From the NCBI GenBank assembly GCA_963716925.1, contig CAVQUX010000025.1, positions 868,001 to 932,000 on the forward strand: 64,000 nucleotides of DNA. Direction: 5' to 3'. Positions 27,251 through 36,224 of the stretch are shown here, in pieces. This stretch comes from DAISKN01 sp963716925 (GTDB taxonomy: Bacteria; Acidobacteriota; Vicinamibacteria; Marinacidobacterales; SMYC01). Both the position numbers and the translations under genes were made by a program. Positions within the stretch are counted from its first letter, which is position 1. Every line of letters begins with the position of its first letter. Under the pieces are notes generated by a model. The model was given only the letters and a program-made list of their open reading frames with translations, was not told the origin of the DNA and did no database searches.

Positions 27251-28357
27251 TCATCGGGCCGGCGCCACCGCCTGAAGTCCGAGGAGAAGCTCGGCCACGA
27301 CGTACAGCCAGGCGTCGTCGGGGATACGCCATTTCCGTCCCGCGTTCGAGACGAGGAACGGATAGAAGGCCTCGAGAGCTTCGCCGTTCTCGAGGGCGAC
27401 CGCAAGACGCACGAGAGAGGCCCAGGCCTCGATGCCCGGACGTTTGTCCCGGGCGATCTCTCCGGTGCGGCCGTAGTACGTCCCCTTGAGCTCCGGCATG
27501 CGCTCATGGCAGAAGTCGAGGACCCGTCGGGCGACGCCGGGCCTTCCCCGCACCGACCAGGCGGCGACGGTCGCGGCGTTCGAGATCTGGATGGCGTCGT
27601 TCGGCGAGAAGACGACCATGCGGTCGTCGTCGAGGAGCGTCTTCACCTCGGGCTGAACGATGTCGTAGAGGAGCCCGGACTTCGACTGAGCCCGCTCGAT
27701 GAGGTCATAGGACTTTCGGGCGATCTCCCGAAGAGCGGCGCTCCCCGTCGCCTCCGCCGCCTCGGCGACGAAATCGGGAGCGTAGTCCACCAGGAACGAA
27801 TTTGTGGCAAAGCTCCGGGTGCCGAGGTTGAAATAGTTGCGGATCATCCAGATGCCCTGCTCTTCCGCCTGATGCCGCGCGTAGCCTTCGAGGATCGCGA
27901 GCGCGCGCTCGCGATCGCCCGCGCGATCGAAGGCGAGGCTTCCCCTCCAGAAGCCTTCGGCGAGTCGAAGCGCCTCGGTGGTCCCGGAGGCATCGGGGGG
28001 AACTCCCTCGCGGTATCTCCAGAGCACGAACCCGCGTGTGTAGGGATCGTCGGCGATATCGAGCACCAGGTGCTCCGACGCGAAGGCCTCGAGACTCGAG
28101 TAGAGCTCCCGATCCCCCTCGAGGGCCGAGAAGATCATCAGTAGAGAAATATCGATGGCGTAGGTCCATCCATCGGCGCGCGCCAGTCTGCCGGCGAGGA
28201 CCCGCTCCTTCGCCAGGCGATGGAGCTCTCCTTTCGTCCGTCGAGCGTCTTCTGGCTCCCAGGGAGAGGGCGGGGGACCGCAGGAGACGAGAGCGAGGAC
28301 GAGGACCATCGCCGCCGCCCGCGCGGGCGAGTTCATTTGGGAACTATAGCAGTTCAT
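27251..28357 (-). CDS. Lipoprotein of unknown function, mostly helical
   Basis: Up to 368 residues. The start may be the ATG at 28357 or, more likely, the one at 28336 (MNSPARAAAMVLVLALVSCG), since the latter gives a normal lipoprotein signal with lipobox LVSC. The mature protein consists of regularly spaced helices with aromatic loops (WTYAIDISLLMIFSAL, WMIRNYFNLGTRSFATNSFL, FSPNDAIQISNAATVAAWSV), a pattern seen in (alpha/alpha)6 barrel enzymes. I do not recognise a specific glycosidase family, so this is fold-level inference only. It should sit at a membrane facing the periplasm. The end is 14 bases from the converging YidB-like gene. Confidence 0.65.
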   Translation of the reverse strand: MNCYSSQMNSPARAAAMVLVLALVSCGPPPSPWEPEDARRTKGELHRLAKERVLAGRLARADGWTYAIDISLLMIFSALEGDRELYSSLEAFASEHLVLDIADDPYTRGFVLWRYREGVPPDASGTTEALRLAEGFWRGSLAFDRAGDRERALAILEGYARHQAEEQGIWMIRNYFNLGTRSFATNSFLVDYAPDFVAEAAEATGSAALREIARKSYDLIERAQSKSGLLYDIVQPEVKTLLDDDRMVVFSPNDAIQISNAATVAAWSVRGRPGVARRVLDFCHERMPELKGTYYGRTGEIARDKRPGIEAWASLVRLAVALENGEALEAFYPFLVSNAGRKWRIPDDAWLYVVAELLLGLQAVAPAR

Positions 28358-28368
28358 GATGCGCGCTC

Positions 28369-28745
28369 ATGAGACCCCTCGCTCTATCGCTTCTCTGCTG
28401 GATGGCGGCTTCGGCCTCGCGCGCCCAGGAGGCCCGAGGGCTCGAGGACTTGTTCTCTCGAGGCCTCCTCGGCGAAGACCGCAACGGCGACGGACTCACG
28501 GATTTCGTGAGCGCCCGTCTCGTTCTCGGCGAATCGCCGTTTCCCGCCGACGTCGCCGCGGCATCGGACGTGGCGGCGCGGCTCGGGTTCGAGACCATGG
28601 CGATGGAGTCTCGCTCCGGGATCGAAGCGGAGTGCTGCTGATTACGAACTCGGAGAACGGACTACGCCTGGCGGCGGATGTCGTGAGCAAATTCTATCCG
28701 GGGGAGCATCCGGTGTTTCGTTTCCGGATGCTCCAGCCCCGGTAG
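28369..28745 (+). pseudogene. Truncated remnant of a larger exported protein
   Basis: ATG 28369 begins a good signal peptide (MRPLALSLLCWMAASASRAQ) followed by LEDLFSRGLLGEDRNGDGLT and ARLGFETMAM, then stops at 28641. The frame two bases away continues with plausible coding sequence (GVLLITNSENGLRLAADVVS, stop 28745). The text reads like the first ~90 residues of a larger secreted protein joined out of frame to a later internal segment. A frameshift alone does not restore normal length, so deletion is likely as well. I cannot name the parent family with confidence. Confidence 0.5.
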
Positions 28746-28762
28746 AGCTTGATGCCCTGGCT

Positions 28763-29458
28763 TTACCCCTCGCGGACCTTGCGCGAGCGGGCAGCGAGAA
28801 GAGCGGTTCCAATCCCCAGAAGGAGAAGAGTCCCCGGCTCGGGAGTATCTTCCTCAGGAACGATGAAACTGAGGCTCTTGAACTTGAACTTGTCGTTGGA
28901 CTGCCCTGGTGTTACTCCGAAGACCAGCCAGTCCACCGGCGTTGCAATCGAGGTGAGGGAGACAGCTCGGGTCTGCGTTCCGTTGGCGGGGGCGTTATTC
29001 GGTAGAAACGGGCTGTCGTGCTGGGTTCCGAGACCCGCGAAACCGATCGAGCCCATGTTGATCGTGCCGGTTCCGCCCCAGAACGACGCATCGTAGTCGT
29101 TCGCCCACGCGGCAATGATCGCTTCTGTAAGAAGCACCGGCTGGCTGAAGAGAAGGAGCAAGACTTCGTCTCGCCCATCGTTATCCACGGTGTGGGGGCC
29201 GCTCGGGCAGTTAATTCCCTCGCTCGAAGCGCAGCTTCCGATTCCGGTATTGAAGACGCGGACTTGAGAGGCGCTGAAGTTCCCGCCGTTGGCTGACCAT
29301 CCCGTGAGAACTACGGTCACCCCGTCCCCGGTTTTCGTCACCGAATTCCCATATACACCTGGGGGAATCGGAACACCCGTCGTGTAATCGATGGTGGTCG
29401 CCTGTGCACTCGAGGCGACAAGAGCCACACCAAGAACCGTAAAAAGGTATCGCTTCAT
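28763..29458 (-). CDS. PEP-CTERM sorting-signal exported protein
   Basis: A 231-residue protein with an N-terminal signal peptide (MKRYLFTVLGVALVASSAQA) and a C-terminal PEP-CTERM tripartite tail: TPEPGTLLLLGIGTALLAAR then SRKVREG. Such tails are recognised by exosortase, which moves the protein to the outer surface in exopolysaccharide-producing bacteria. The mature part is Gly/Asn/Thr rich and beta-type, with two Cys (GSCASSEGINC) likely disulfide-bonded. No exosortase is in this window, so it should be elsewhere in the genome. The gene stands alone behind a sigma-54-type promoter. Confidence 0.93.
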   Translation of the reverse strand: MKRYLFTVLGVALVASSAQATTIDYTTGVPIPPGVYGNSVTKTGDGVTVVLTGWSANGGNFSASQVRVFNTGIGSCASSEGINCPSGPHTVDNDGRDEVLLLLFSQPVLLTEAIIAAWANDYDASFWGGTGTINMGSIGFAGLGTQHDSPFLPNNAPANGTQTRAVSLTSIATPVDWLVFGVTPGQSNDKFKFKSLSFIVPEEDTPEPGTLLLLGIGTALLAARSRKVREG

Positions 29459-29489
29459 TGCGTTTCTCTCCCCAACCCGTCTTTACCCT

Positions 29490-29506
29490 AGCCGGTTCCG
29501 TGCCAA
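29490..29506 (-). promoter_or_regulatory. rpoN: Sigma-54 (-24/-12) promoter for the PEP-CTERM gene
   Basis: On the minus strand the site reads TTGGCACGGAACCGGCT. Against the consensus YTGGCACGrNNNTTGCW, only two of the defined positions differ and both the GG and GC pairs are conserved with correct spacing. The expected start of transcription falls ~20 bases before the ATG at 29458, with GGGGAGAG as ribosome site. Sigma-54 control of PEP-CTERM genes through PrsK/PrsR is known from exosortase systems. The symbol names the sigma factor that would read this site, not a gene here. Confidence 0.6.
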
Positions 29507-29707
29507 GGCGTTTCGAAGCGACGTTAAACGGTATAAGTGTCTTAGAAGTAGCACTTTAAGAAAGAACGCCCACCTATGCAGAGGATGACCCTCGCTGTAA
29601 CCAGTTCCGACGCGTCGGAGTGACTGACGATAGAACAAATCACGACCGTAGAATTACTTATGGGTACGAGGTTGGCATGTCGGATAACCTGACAAAGAAA
29701 CTCAGCC

Positions 29708-32113
29708 TTACTCGTACCTCAGGACCACGATCGGGTCGACCCGTGCCGCTCGACGGGCCGGGAGGTAACAGGCGAGGACCGTCACCATAGCGAGCAGGGC
29801 GAAGGCTGTGAGGAATAACCAGGGATCCGTCGGAGAGACGCCGAACAAAATGCTGGCGAGAAGGCGGGAAAGGACGAAGGCCACGCCGAGACCGATGGCG
29901 GTCCCGAGTCCGAGGAGCAGAACGCCCTCGGAAACCGTCTGGCGGAGCACGTCTCCTCTCTTCGCGCCGAGCGCCATTCGTATCCCGATCTCGCGAATCC
30001 TCGACCCGACGCTGTAGCTCAGGACTCCGTACAGGCCGATCGCGGCGAGCGCGAGGGCCGAGAGGGCGAAGACGGCGAAGAGGACCGAGGTGACTCGAGG
30101 CGTCGCGACCGTGCCGGAGATCACCTCTTCGAGGGGGCGCAAGTCGGAGATTGCCATCCGGGGATCGATCTCGGCCACGGCGCCGCGAAGAGGGGCGGCG
30201 AGAGACTCGGGATCGGACGCCGCCCGTACGACGAGGTTCATCGAGCGAAGCGGTAGCTGCGCGTACGGAAAATACATCGCGGGCCGGTCGGAGCGGTCGA
30301 GACCGAAGTGCCGCGTGTCCTCGACGACTCCGACCACCTGGCGCCAGGCGCCTCCGATGCGCACCCGCGACAGGAGCGGATCGTCGTTCGGCCAGTAGCT
30401 CCGGGCGGCGAGCTCGTTGACGAGAACGACCGGAGGCGCTTCCGCATCGTCGCTCTCGCGAAGGAATCGGCCGCGGGAGAGGCGCATCCGCATCGTGGAG
30501 AAATACGAAGGGGTCGCGGGACGATACCAGGCGATCCACACGCCGCGAGGCTCGGGAGGAGTCTTCCCCTCGATGAGAAAACCCGAGTCCGCGTCCGCGC
30601 CTCCCATGGGAAGCGCGAATACCGCTCCCGCCGACTCGGCCCCGGCGAGGCCGCTCGCCCGCTGCTGGAGCGAGTCGAGGAATGCGATCCGCCGCGAGGG
30701 CTCGTCATAGGTCGAGCTCGAAAAATCGATGCCCGCGGTGAGGAGGTTCCTCGGATCGAAGCCGGGATCCACCCGGATCAGCGTTCGGAAGCTCTCGAGG
30801 AGAAGGCTCGCTCCCACCAGGAGGGAGAGCGCGAGAGCGACTTCGAGGACCACGAGTGCGCTCCGGAAGCGATGAGCGCCCCCACCCGTCGAGCCTCGCG
30901 CCCCTTCCTTCAGGCTTCGATGGAGGTCGGGCTTCGAGCCGCGAAGCGCAGGAACGAGACCGAAGAGGAACGCCGAAGCCGCGGCCAGGGCGAGGGTGAA
31001 ACCGAGGACGCGCCTGTCGACCGTCACCTCCTCGAGGCGGGGAAAGCCGTCGGGAACGAGAGCGAGAAGAACGTCGACTCCCCAGAGGGCGATGACGACA
31101 CCCAGGGACGCACCGGCTACGGCGAGGAGCAAGCTCTCGGTGAGGAGCTGGCGGAGCAGCCGCGCTCTGGAGGCGCCCATGGCCACACGGGTCGCTACTT
31201 CCTTCTCGCGCTCGACCGCCCGCGCGAGCATGAGACTCGCCACGTTCGCGCAGGCGATGAGGAGCACGAAGGAGACCGCTCCCAGGAGCGCGAGAAGCGC
31301 CGGACGGATGGCTCCGACCAGCTGCTCGTGCAGCGGCACCAGGTTCACCCCGACGCCGCGATTCTCCTCGGGGTAATCCTTCTCGAGGCGAAGGGCGATC
31401 GCCTCCATATCGGCGCTCGCGCGCTCCAGAGAGACCCCGGGCGCGAGTCGCGCGATCACTCTGAGATTGACGCAGTCGCGGCCGCAGGAGCTCGACCTGT
31501 CCACCCGCAGCGGAACGAAGATCTCCGGATCGGAGATCAGGGGGAAGAGCGTATCCGGCGGAAGCACTCCGATGACCGTGGCGGGCGCGTCGCCGAGCGT
31601 GATACGCCGGCCGAGGACGCCGCGCTCGCCGCCGAAACGCCGCTGCCAGAGAGAGTGCGACAGCAAAGCGACGAGCTCCGCCTTCGGACTGTCTTCCTCC
31701 GGACGGAAGCCCCGCCCCAGGAGCGGGGTGATGCCGAGAATCGAAAGGGCGTCGTGGGAGACGGAAGCACCCTGGATCTGTTCCGGGTCCGGCATCCGGA
31801 GAGTCGCGGTGTAGCTCCCGAACGCGAAAACGCCGTCGAAGACCACGGACTGTTGCCGCCAGTCGGAGAAGTTCTCGAACGACGCCCACTCCGTCGGGGA
31901 TCCCTCGAGGCGGCTGTGGTCCTGCCAGACCATCACGAGATTCTGCGGCTCGGCGTAAGGGAGGGGGCGAAGGAGCACCCCGTTCACCACGCTGAAGATG
32001 GCGGTGTTGGCGCCGACGCCGAGAGCGAGCGTCAGAACCGCGGTCAGAGTGATGCCCGGCTTCTGAACGAGGAGCCGTAGTCCGAAACGCACGTCTGCGA
32101 TCAGAGTTTCCAT
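29708..32113 (-). CDS. ADOP-family ABC transporter permease, copy 2
   Basis: An 801-residue permease with the ADOP hallmarks. It begins METLIADVRFGLRLLVQKPG, followed by the first helix (LTAVLTLALGVGANTAIFSV) and LLRPLPYAEP. A MacB-like periplasmic domain, the three-helix FtsX unit (from ~275), a repeat opening HRFRSALVVLEVALALSLLV, the second periplasmic domain and a terminal FtsX unit (IREIGIRMALGAKRGDVLRQ) ending PARRAARVDPIVVLRYE complete it. There is no ATPase gene nearby and no PadR next to it. It is intact, unlike copy 3. Substrate unknown. Divergent from the DUF4166-like gene at 32247. Confidence 0.92.
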   Translation of the reverse strand: METLIADVRFGLRLLVQKPGITLTAVLTLALGVGANTAIFSVVNGVLLRPLPYAEPQNLVMVWQDHSRLEGSPTEWASFENFSDWRQQSVVFDGVFAFGSYTATLRMPDPEQIQGASVSHDALSILGITPLLGRGFRPEEDSPKAELVALLSHSLWQRRFGGERGVLGRRITLGDAPATVIGVLPPDTLFPLISDPEIFVPLRVDRSSSCGRDCVNLRVIARLAPGVSLERASADMEAIALRLEKDYPEENRGVGVNLVPLHEQLVGAIRPALLALLGAVSFVLLIACANVASLMLARAVEREKEVATRVAMGASRARLLRQLLTESLLLAVAGASLGVVIALWGVDVLLALVPDGFPRLEEVTVDRRVLGFTLALAAASAFLFGLVPALRGSKPDLHRSLKEGARGSTGGGAHRFRSALVVLEVALALSLLVGASLLLESFRTLIRVDPGFDPRNLLTAGIDFSSSTYDEPSRRIAFLDSLQQRASGLAGAESAGAVFALPMGGADADSGFLIEGKTPPEPRGVWIAWYRPATPSYFSTMRMRLSRGRFLRESDDAEAPPVVLVNELAARSYWPNDDPLLSRVRIGGAWRQVVGVVEDTRHFGLDRSDRPAMYFPYAQLPLRSMNLVVRAASDPESLAAPLRGAVAEIDPRMAISDLRPLEEVISGTVATPRVTSVLFAVFALSALALAAIGLYGVLSYSVGSRIREIGIRMALGAKRGDVLRQTVSEGVLLLGLGTAIGLGVAFVLSRLLASILFGVSPTDPWLFLTAFALLAMVTVLACYLPARRAARVDPIVVLRYE

Positions 32114-32246
32114 ATCGGAGGAAAAAGCAAAGACGGTGCCAGCGCGGAAGCGCGCAAACTCGGCATCCGAGAACGACCGCCTGTCCGGTTTCGCGCCCGC
32201 GGTCCCGGAAACGGACGCCCGCGGGGTCTCGTGAGACCATGAGATC

Positions 32247-33647
32247 GTGCTCGACGCTTCCGATCTGGCGGACGCCCGCCGGTACCTTCCCGGCGCCTCG
32301 CCCGACGCCCTCGAGGCGTTCGCAGCACGCCAGCTCCGAGCGCGGCGACGGCTCGCCGCCCTCGTCTATTTTCATCGGACGAGCCCCTGCCGCATGGCGC
32401 GGATTCACCTCCTGACCTCAGCCGCCGTGACCCTCGGCCGTTTCTGTGGTTTCTCTCCGGCGTTCGATGCCATCGGAGAAGCGCTCATGCCCGTGGGAGG
32501 AGACGGCAGGCCTCGGAGCTCGGCGTGGTGCGCTTACGAAGACGCGTGCCGCGCTTCCCGGCCGCTCGAGGTGCGCGACGAGCTCTGGATGATCGCCCAC
32601 ATTCGGGACATGGAGGCGGTGAAGCGAAGGGGAGTGGACCGCTCGTTCTATCTGGAGAGCGAGGCCCACCGCGACGATCCGACGTGGCGCCTCCTGAAAC
32701 AGCACATGGAGATGACGCTCGGAGCACGGCTCCTGGATCGCTCCGCGCTGGAAGGAGCGATCGCCTACGAGACCGCCATGGCGCAGGGGATGGCGACGGC
32801 GCTCTCGCGCATCGCCCGCGCCGGATCGAAGCTCCTCCATCGCTACGCGGCCGAGGCGATGAAGGCGCTCCTCCTTCCCTCGCGCGAGCCGGCGCGGGAC
32901 TTCCCGAGCTACCGGAGAACCGCGCTGCTCCTCGCGCTCTACGCCTGTCGAGCCTGGACGGCTTCCGCGGTCTACCGCCGCGGAATTCGCCTTCGCGATC
33001 GCGGCCTCGTGGCCGATGACGACGCCTGGCCGCTTCTTTCCGAGGTCCTCGGCGACCGCGTGGGCGAGGTCCACCCGGCGATCGTTCGCTTCTACGGAAA
33101 CCCTTCCCGGTTCCCGGTGCGCGCGCGGCTCGAGCTTCGCACGCTCCCCGCACGATTCTGGTCTCGGGCGGCGACGATTCTCATCGGTCAGGGCCTCTAC
33201 GAGACCCCCGAGGGAGAAGTCGACGCTCGCTTCCGCGTCTATCGCCGGGGCGACGGCTCGATGCACTTCGTCCGCGAACTGTACCTGGGCGACCGGCTTC
33301 GCGTCTTCGATTCCGACTTCCTGGTGCGGATCGTGGACGGGCGTCCCCGGCTGTTCGAGGTCTTCGTGGACAACGGCATCGAGATCCAGATGGCGGTCGA
33401 GCCCCTTCCGGGAGGGGGTCTCGCGATCCGCGGCGAGCGAGTGCGCGTCCGCGGCCTTCCCGTCCCCTGCTTCGGAATCGTGGTGGAGTTCCGGAGTCGG
33501 GTCGAGGAACGGGATTCCCTGGCCATCGAGGGAACGCTCTCGATGAAGCCCCGAAGCCGCTGGGGAAGGTTCGTCGCGCGCTCGCTCCTTCGACGCCCGG
33601 AGGCGCTCGGCGCCATTCACTACCGCGTCGGCCCGCTCCCCGGTTGA
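32247..33647 (+). CDS. Protein with C-terminal DUF4166-like domain
   Basis: A 466-residue protein, start GTG at 32247. The N-terminal ~250 residues are mostly helical and Arg-rich (RQLRARRRLAALVYFHRTSP, ELWMIAHIRDMEAVKRRGVD), without a family I recognise. Residues ~270-460 resemble DUF4166: the opening HPAIVRFYGNPSRFPVRARL, then FRVYRRGDGSMHFVREL, FDSDFLVRI, and the end SLAIEGTLSMKPRSRWGRFV. DUF4166 is often attached to oxidoreductase or membrane proteins and its role is not established. It meets the converging GH99-like gene with a 1-base gap. Confidence 0.65.
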   Translation: MLDASDLADARRYLPGASPDALEAFAARQLRARRRLAALVYFHRTSPCRMARIHLLTSAAVTLGRFCGFSPAFDAIGEALMPVGGDGRPRSSAWCAYEDACRASRPLEVRDELWMIAHIRDMEAVKRRGVDRSFYLESEAHRDDPTWRLLKQHMEMTLGARLLDRSALEGAIAYETAMAQGMATALSRIARAGSKLLHRYAAEAMKALLLPSREPARDFPSYRRTALLLALYACRAWTASAVYRRGIRLRDRGLVADDDAWPLLSEVLGDRVGEVHPAIVRFYGNPSRFPVRARLELRTLPARFWSRAATILIGQGLYETPEGEVDARFRVYRRGDGSMHFVRELYLGDRLRVFDSDFLVRIVDGRPRLFEVFVDNGIEIQMAVEPLPGGGLAIRGERVRVRGLPVPCFGIVVEFRSRVEERDSLAIEGTLSMKPRSRWGRFVARSLLRRPEALGAIHYRVGPLPG

Positions 33648-33648
33648 T

Positions 33649-35034
33649 CTACGCTCTTTGCCCGGTCTCGATCCGTCGCCCGGTCAGAAGCGGGCGGATC
33701 GCCTCCGACAGCGCCGTGATTCGATAGTCGCCGTAAGCCGGGTTGTGATAGCCGTGGGCTCGTTCCCCGGCCGTGAGGTCCAGATCGTCCTTCATGGGCT
33801 CGAAGGCGTGCCCCTCGTGCCATTCGTTGAACGAGTTGATGTAGACGAGGAAGAAGCCGCTCTCGTAGTTCGAGAGGCGGGTGTCGTTCTGTACCTCGAC
33901 CGTGGCCGCGAGAGAGGAGCGGATGCGGGCGACGGAGAGCGCCGCCGCGAGCTCGCGGTGGTCCGAAACCGAGAAATCCAGGGGGCCCGCCTCGGGCGCG
34001 AACGGCCGGGGCTGGTAGCAGCTCCCGGGAGGAACATCCTCGAGCGGGATCTCGTCGTAGCCCGGGTTCACGTTGAACGCGAACAGCAGCCCGGCGGCGG
34101 AAGCGTCGCGGGCGAGCGGCTCGTACCGATCGGGACCGATGAAGTTGTCGTAGACGGCGATGCCGTCGAAGCCCGAGGCGGGGGCCCTCCCGAAGTCCAG
34201 CGAATCCGCGAGGAGCAGTACCCGGTCGAAGTCCCAGCGGAGCTCGCGCCGGATGCGGTCGATCTGCCGGCTCCACAGAGGGTCGGGCGTGTAGTCGGAT
34301 ACTCTCCGGAGAATCCCGTGGCAATCCACGATGGTCTCCGGGAGGATCGTGCGGAACCCCTTGAACACCGGGCTCTCGCTCCCGTCCTCGTTTCGCAGGA
34401 TCAAGAACGCGTCCCAACCGCGCTTCTCGCCGTACTCCGTCAGCAGATAGATCACGTCGTCGAAGAAGCGTGCGCCGCGGTCGTCGGCGTAGGGCTCGAG
34501 CCCGAACGTGACGGCGAGACCGTGGTCCTTCATCACGTCCATGACGTCGTGGACGACACCGTCTTCGTAGCTCCCCCGCCCCCACCAGGAGAGCGAGATC
34601 GCGCCGGCGCCGGATGCGGAGATCCACCGCGCGTGCCGCTCGATCGCTTCGAGCGAACGCGAATCGTACGCGCCGAGGCGAGGCACGTACCCGCTCGCGA
34701 GGTCGTGAGGCGGGTTTCGGCCTCCCTCGTTCCAGTGGCGCCACGGGTCGCGGCCGTACCACGGGTAGTATTCGAAGACGAAGCGCCGGTCGAGATCGCG
34801 GAACCGCTCGGCGAGTGTCGTAGCCGAGGGGCTCCGGGCCGGCGGAGCGGGGGTGCCCGACGGAAGGCTCCGACCCGACCTCAGCGCGGCGGCGACGGAG
34901 GACTCCCGGCGGAAGAAGCTCTTCCATTCCGTCGAATACGATGGCAGGAGCGAACGGCTGGGCAAGCCGCCAGTGAGAAAGACCGGAAGCGAGGAAAGCG
35001 CTTTCAGAAATCGTCGTCGGTCGATTCCAGCCAT
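33649..35034 (-). CDS. Tat-exported glycoside hydrolase, GH99-like (endo-mannanase/mannosidase group)
   Basis: A 461-residue protein with a probable twin-arginine signal (MAGIDRRRFLKALSSLPVFL). After a Ser/Pro-rich linker the catalytic barrel starts at RRFVFEYYPWYGRDPWRHWN, the opening of GH99 and GH71-like barrels, followed by ISLSWWGRGSYEDG, AVTFGLEPYADD and the diagnostic late motif INSFNEWHEGHAFEP containing the likely catalytic acids. GH99 enzymes cut alpha-mannosides through an epoxide route. The substrate in this organism is not predictable. It lies 3 bases downstream of the SRPBCC gene on the same strand and is part of that short operon. Confidence 0.82.
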   Translation of the reverse strand: MAGIDRRRFLKALSSLPVFLTGGLPSRSLLPSYSTEWKSFFRRESSVAAALRSGRSLPSGTPAPPARSPSATTLAERFRDLDRRFVFEYYPWYGRDPWRHWNEGGRNPPHDLASGYVPRLGAYDSRSLEAIERHARWISASGAGAISLSWWGRGSYEDGVVHDVMDVMKDHGLAVTFGLEPYADDRGARFFDDVIYLLTEYGEKRGWDAFLILRNEDGSESPVFKGFRTILPETIVDCHGILRRVSDYTPDPLWSRQIDRIRRELRWDFDRVLLLADSLDFGRAPASGFDGIAVYDNFIGPDRYEPLARDASAAGLLFAFNVNPGYDEIPLEDVPPGSCYQPRPFAPEAGPLDFSVSDHRELAAALSVARIRSSLAATVEVQNDTRLSNYESGFFLVYINSFNEWHEGHAFEPMKDDLDLTAGERAHGYHNPAYGDYRITALSEAIRPLLTGRRIETGQRA

Positions 35035-35037
35035 CGT

Positions 35038-35640
35038 TCACCCGGATTCGCGCCCGCTTCCGAGCCAGCTCCTCGCCGCGCCGGGAGCGGGCTTCGCGAA
35101 GAACCGGCGCTTCATACAGAAGAGCAGGAAGCGCGCACGGCTGCGTCGCGCCTCGACCGCCTCGGGCTTCCCCGAGCACCAGAGCCTCAGGGTCTCGAAG
35201 CTCCACTCGGTCGCGAGCTGAAGGAGCCGGCGGAACAGGAGCCCGTCGAGCACCCGACCGAGCATACCGTAGCGGCGCTCGTAGTCGTAGACCGTCTTGA
35301 AGTACGTCCCCTCGGGCCGGCTCTCGTACAGCCAGATGCCCCGTCCGTTCCGGATGATGGACTTCCAGTCGTCGGAGTCGAACTCGAAGCTCGAGTGCTC
35401 GAGAGGCGTCGAGTGGAGATACCGTCCGATTCCGGCAACGGCGATTCCGAAGGCGACGTCGGTGCGGTAGTCGAGAAGTCGGAACCCGCGCGCGTCGACC
35501 TCGTCCCGGTACGCGATGTGGGTGAAGCGGATGTCCCAGCAGAGGTGCTGCGCAGGCTCCTGCGTGCGCTCCCAGACCACCTCGACCGGGGCCGGGATGG
35601 TGGCTTCGACGACGATCCTGGCGTTCGCGGGCACGTTCAC
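35038..35640 (-). CDS. SRPBCC-family (START-like) protein
   Basis: A 200-residue protein whose start is the GTG at 35640, overlapping the upstream stop by 4 bases (GTGA). The N-terminal strand and helix (ARIVVEATIPAPVEVVWERT) and the following CWDIRFTHIAYRDEVDARGF are typical of SRPBCC ligand-binding folds such as polyketide cyclases. The C-terminal half contains a long helix and a hydrophobic basic tail (ARFLLFCMKRRFFAKPAPGA), so peripheral membrane contact is possible. Such domains bind hydrophobic ligands. Its translational coupling with a membrane protein suggests the two handle the same lipid-like ligand; inference only. A longer frame to 36090 is discarded as a shadow of that membrane gene. 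Confidence 0.75.
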   Translation of the reverse strand: MNVPANARIVVEATIPAPVEVVWERTQEPAQHLCWDIRFTHIAYRDEVDARGFRLLDYRTDVAFGIAVAGIGRYLHSTPLEHSSFEFDSDDWKSIIRNGRGIWLYESRPEGTYFKTVYDYERRYGMLGRVLDGLLFRRLLQLATEWSFETLRLWCSGKPEAVEARRSRARFLLFCMKRRFFAKPAPGAARSWLGSGRESG

Positions 35641-36188
35641 GACACCGACGGCGCCGTCCGGAACGCGTACCACCGCCTCAAGTCGAATGCGAACATGCCC
35701 AACGCGGAGATTCCCATGAACGTCATGTAGAAGCGCAGCCCGATGGGAACCGGCGGAGGCTCGAGTACCACCGCCGCGGGGAGCCCGAGGTCCGGGAGCA
35801 CCGCGTGAGCGACGGTCGCGAGATAGCAGCCCACGAGTACCGAGAGCACGATGTGCATGAAGTACTCCCCTCGAGGAAGCCCGCCGAGAGCGCGCCGGCT
35901 CTCCGTCTCCTCCCACACGTCGGCCCAGGCGACGCAGACGTCCGCGGCGTAGAGCCCGGCCAGCACGAGGAGTGCCTCGCCATGGAAGCGGAGATTGGCT
36001 ATGACCAGGAACTGGCACCCGTAGACGAGGTGCCGCATGGTGTGCCAGAGGACTTCCCTCTGACACGCCACGCGCCGGTGAAGACCGCACCGGTACGTGT
36101 GGTAGTAGAGCACGTCGAAGAATCCGAGGTGGCCGATCGCGAGGAGGAGATAGAACGCGGCCGCCATGAGGAAGACTTCTCCTTCCAT
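35637..36188 (-). CDS. Integral membrane protein, about five helices
   Basis: A 183-residue protein. I set the start at ATG 36188 (MEGEVFLMAAAFYLLLAIGH); the ATG at 36167 is an alternative. Hydrophobic helices are visible in FLMAAAFYLLLAIGHLGFFD, LVYGCQFLVIANL, ALLVLAGLYAADVCVAWADV, FMHIVLSVLVGCYLATVAHA and FYMTFMGISALGMFAF. Conserved-looking His (HTYRCGLHRR, WHTMRH) in the cytoplasmic or lumenal loops could bind heme or metal. I do not recognise the family. It is divergent from the cupin gene (36225), and overlaps the SRPBCC start by 4 bases. Confidence 0.7.
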   Translation of the reverse strand: MEGEVFLMAAAFYLLLAIGHLGFFDVLYYHTYRCGLHRRVACQREVLWHTMRHLVYGCQFLVIANLRFHGEALLVLAGLYAADVCVAWADVWEETESRRALGGLPRGEYFMHIVLSVLVGCYLATVAHAVLPDLGLPAAVVLEPPPVPIGLRFYMTFMGISALGMFAFDLRRWYAFRTAPSVS

Positions 36189-36224
36189 TCTGCTAGAATC
36201 CCCCGCCGGAGGTCCAGGCCCCTC

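Noticed and set aside
29459..29707. A possible tRNA or small RNA in the 249-base gap between PEP-CTERM and ADOP-2 genes
   Set aside because: I could not fold a cloverleaf or find a T-loop motif. The only supported element is the sigma-54-like site; the rest shows nothing definite.
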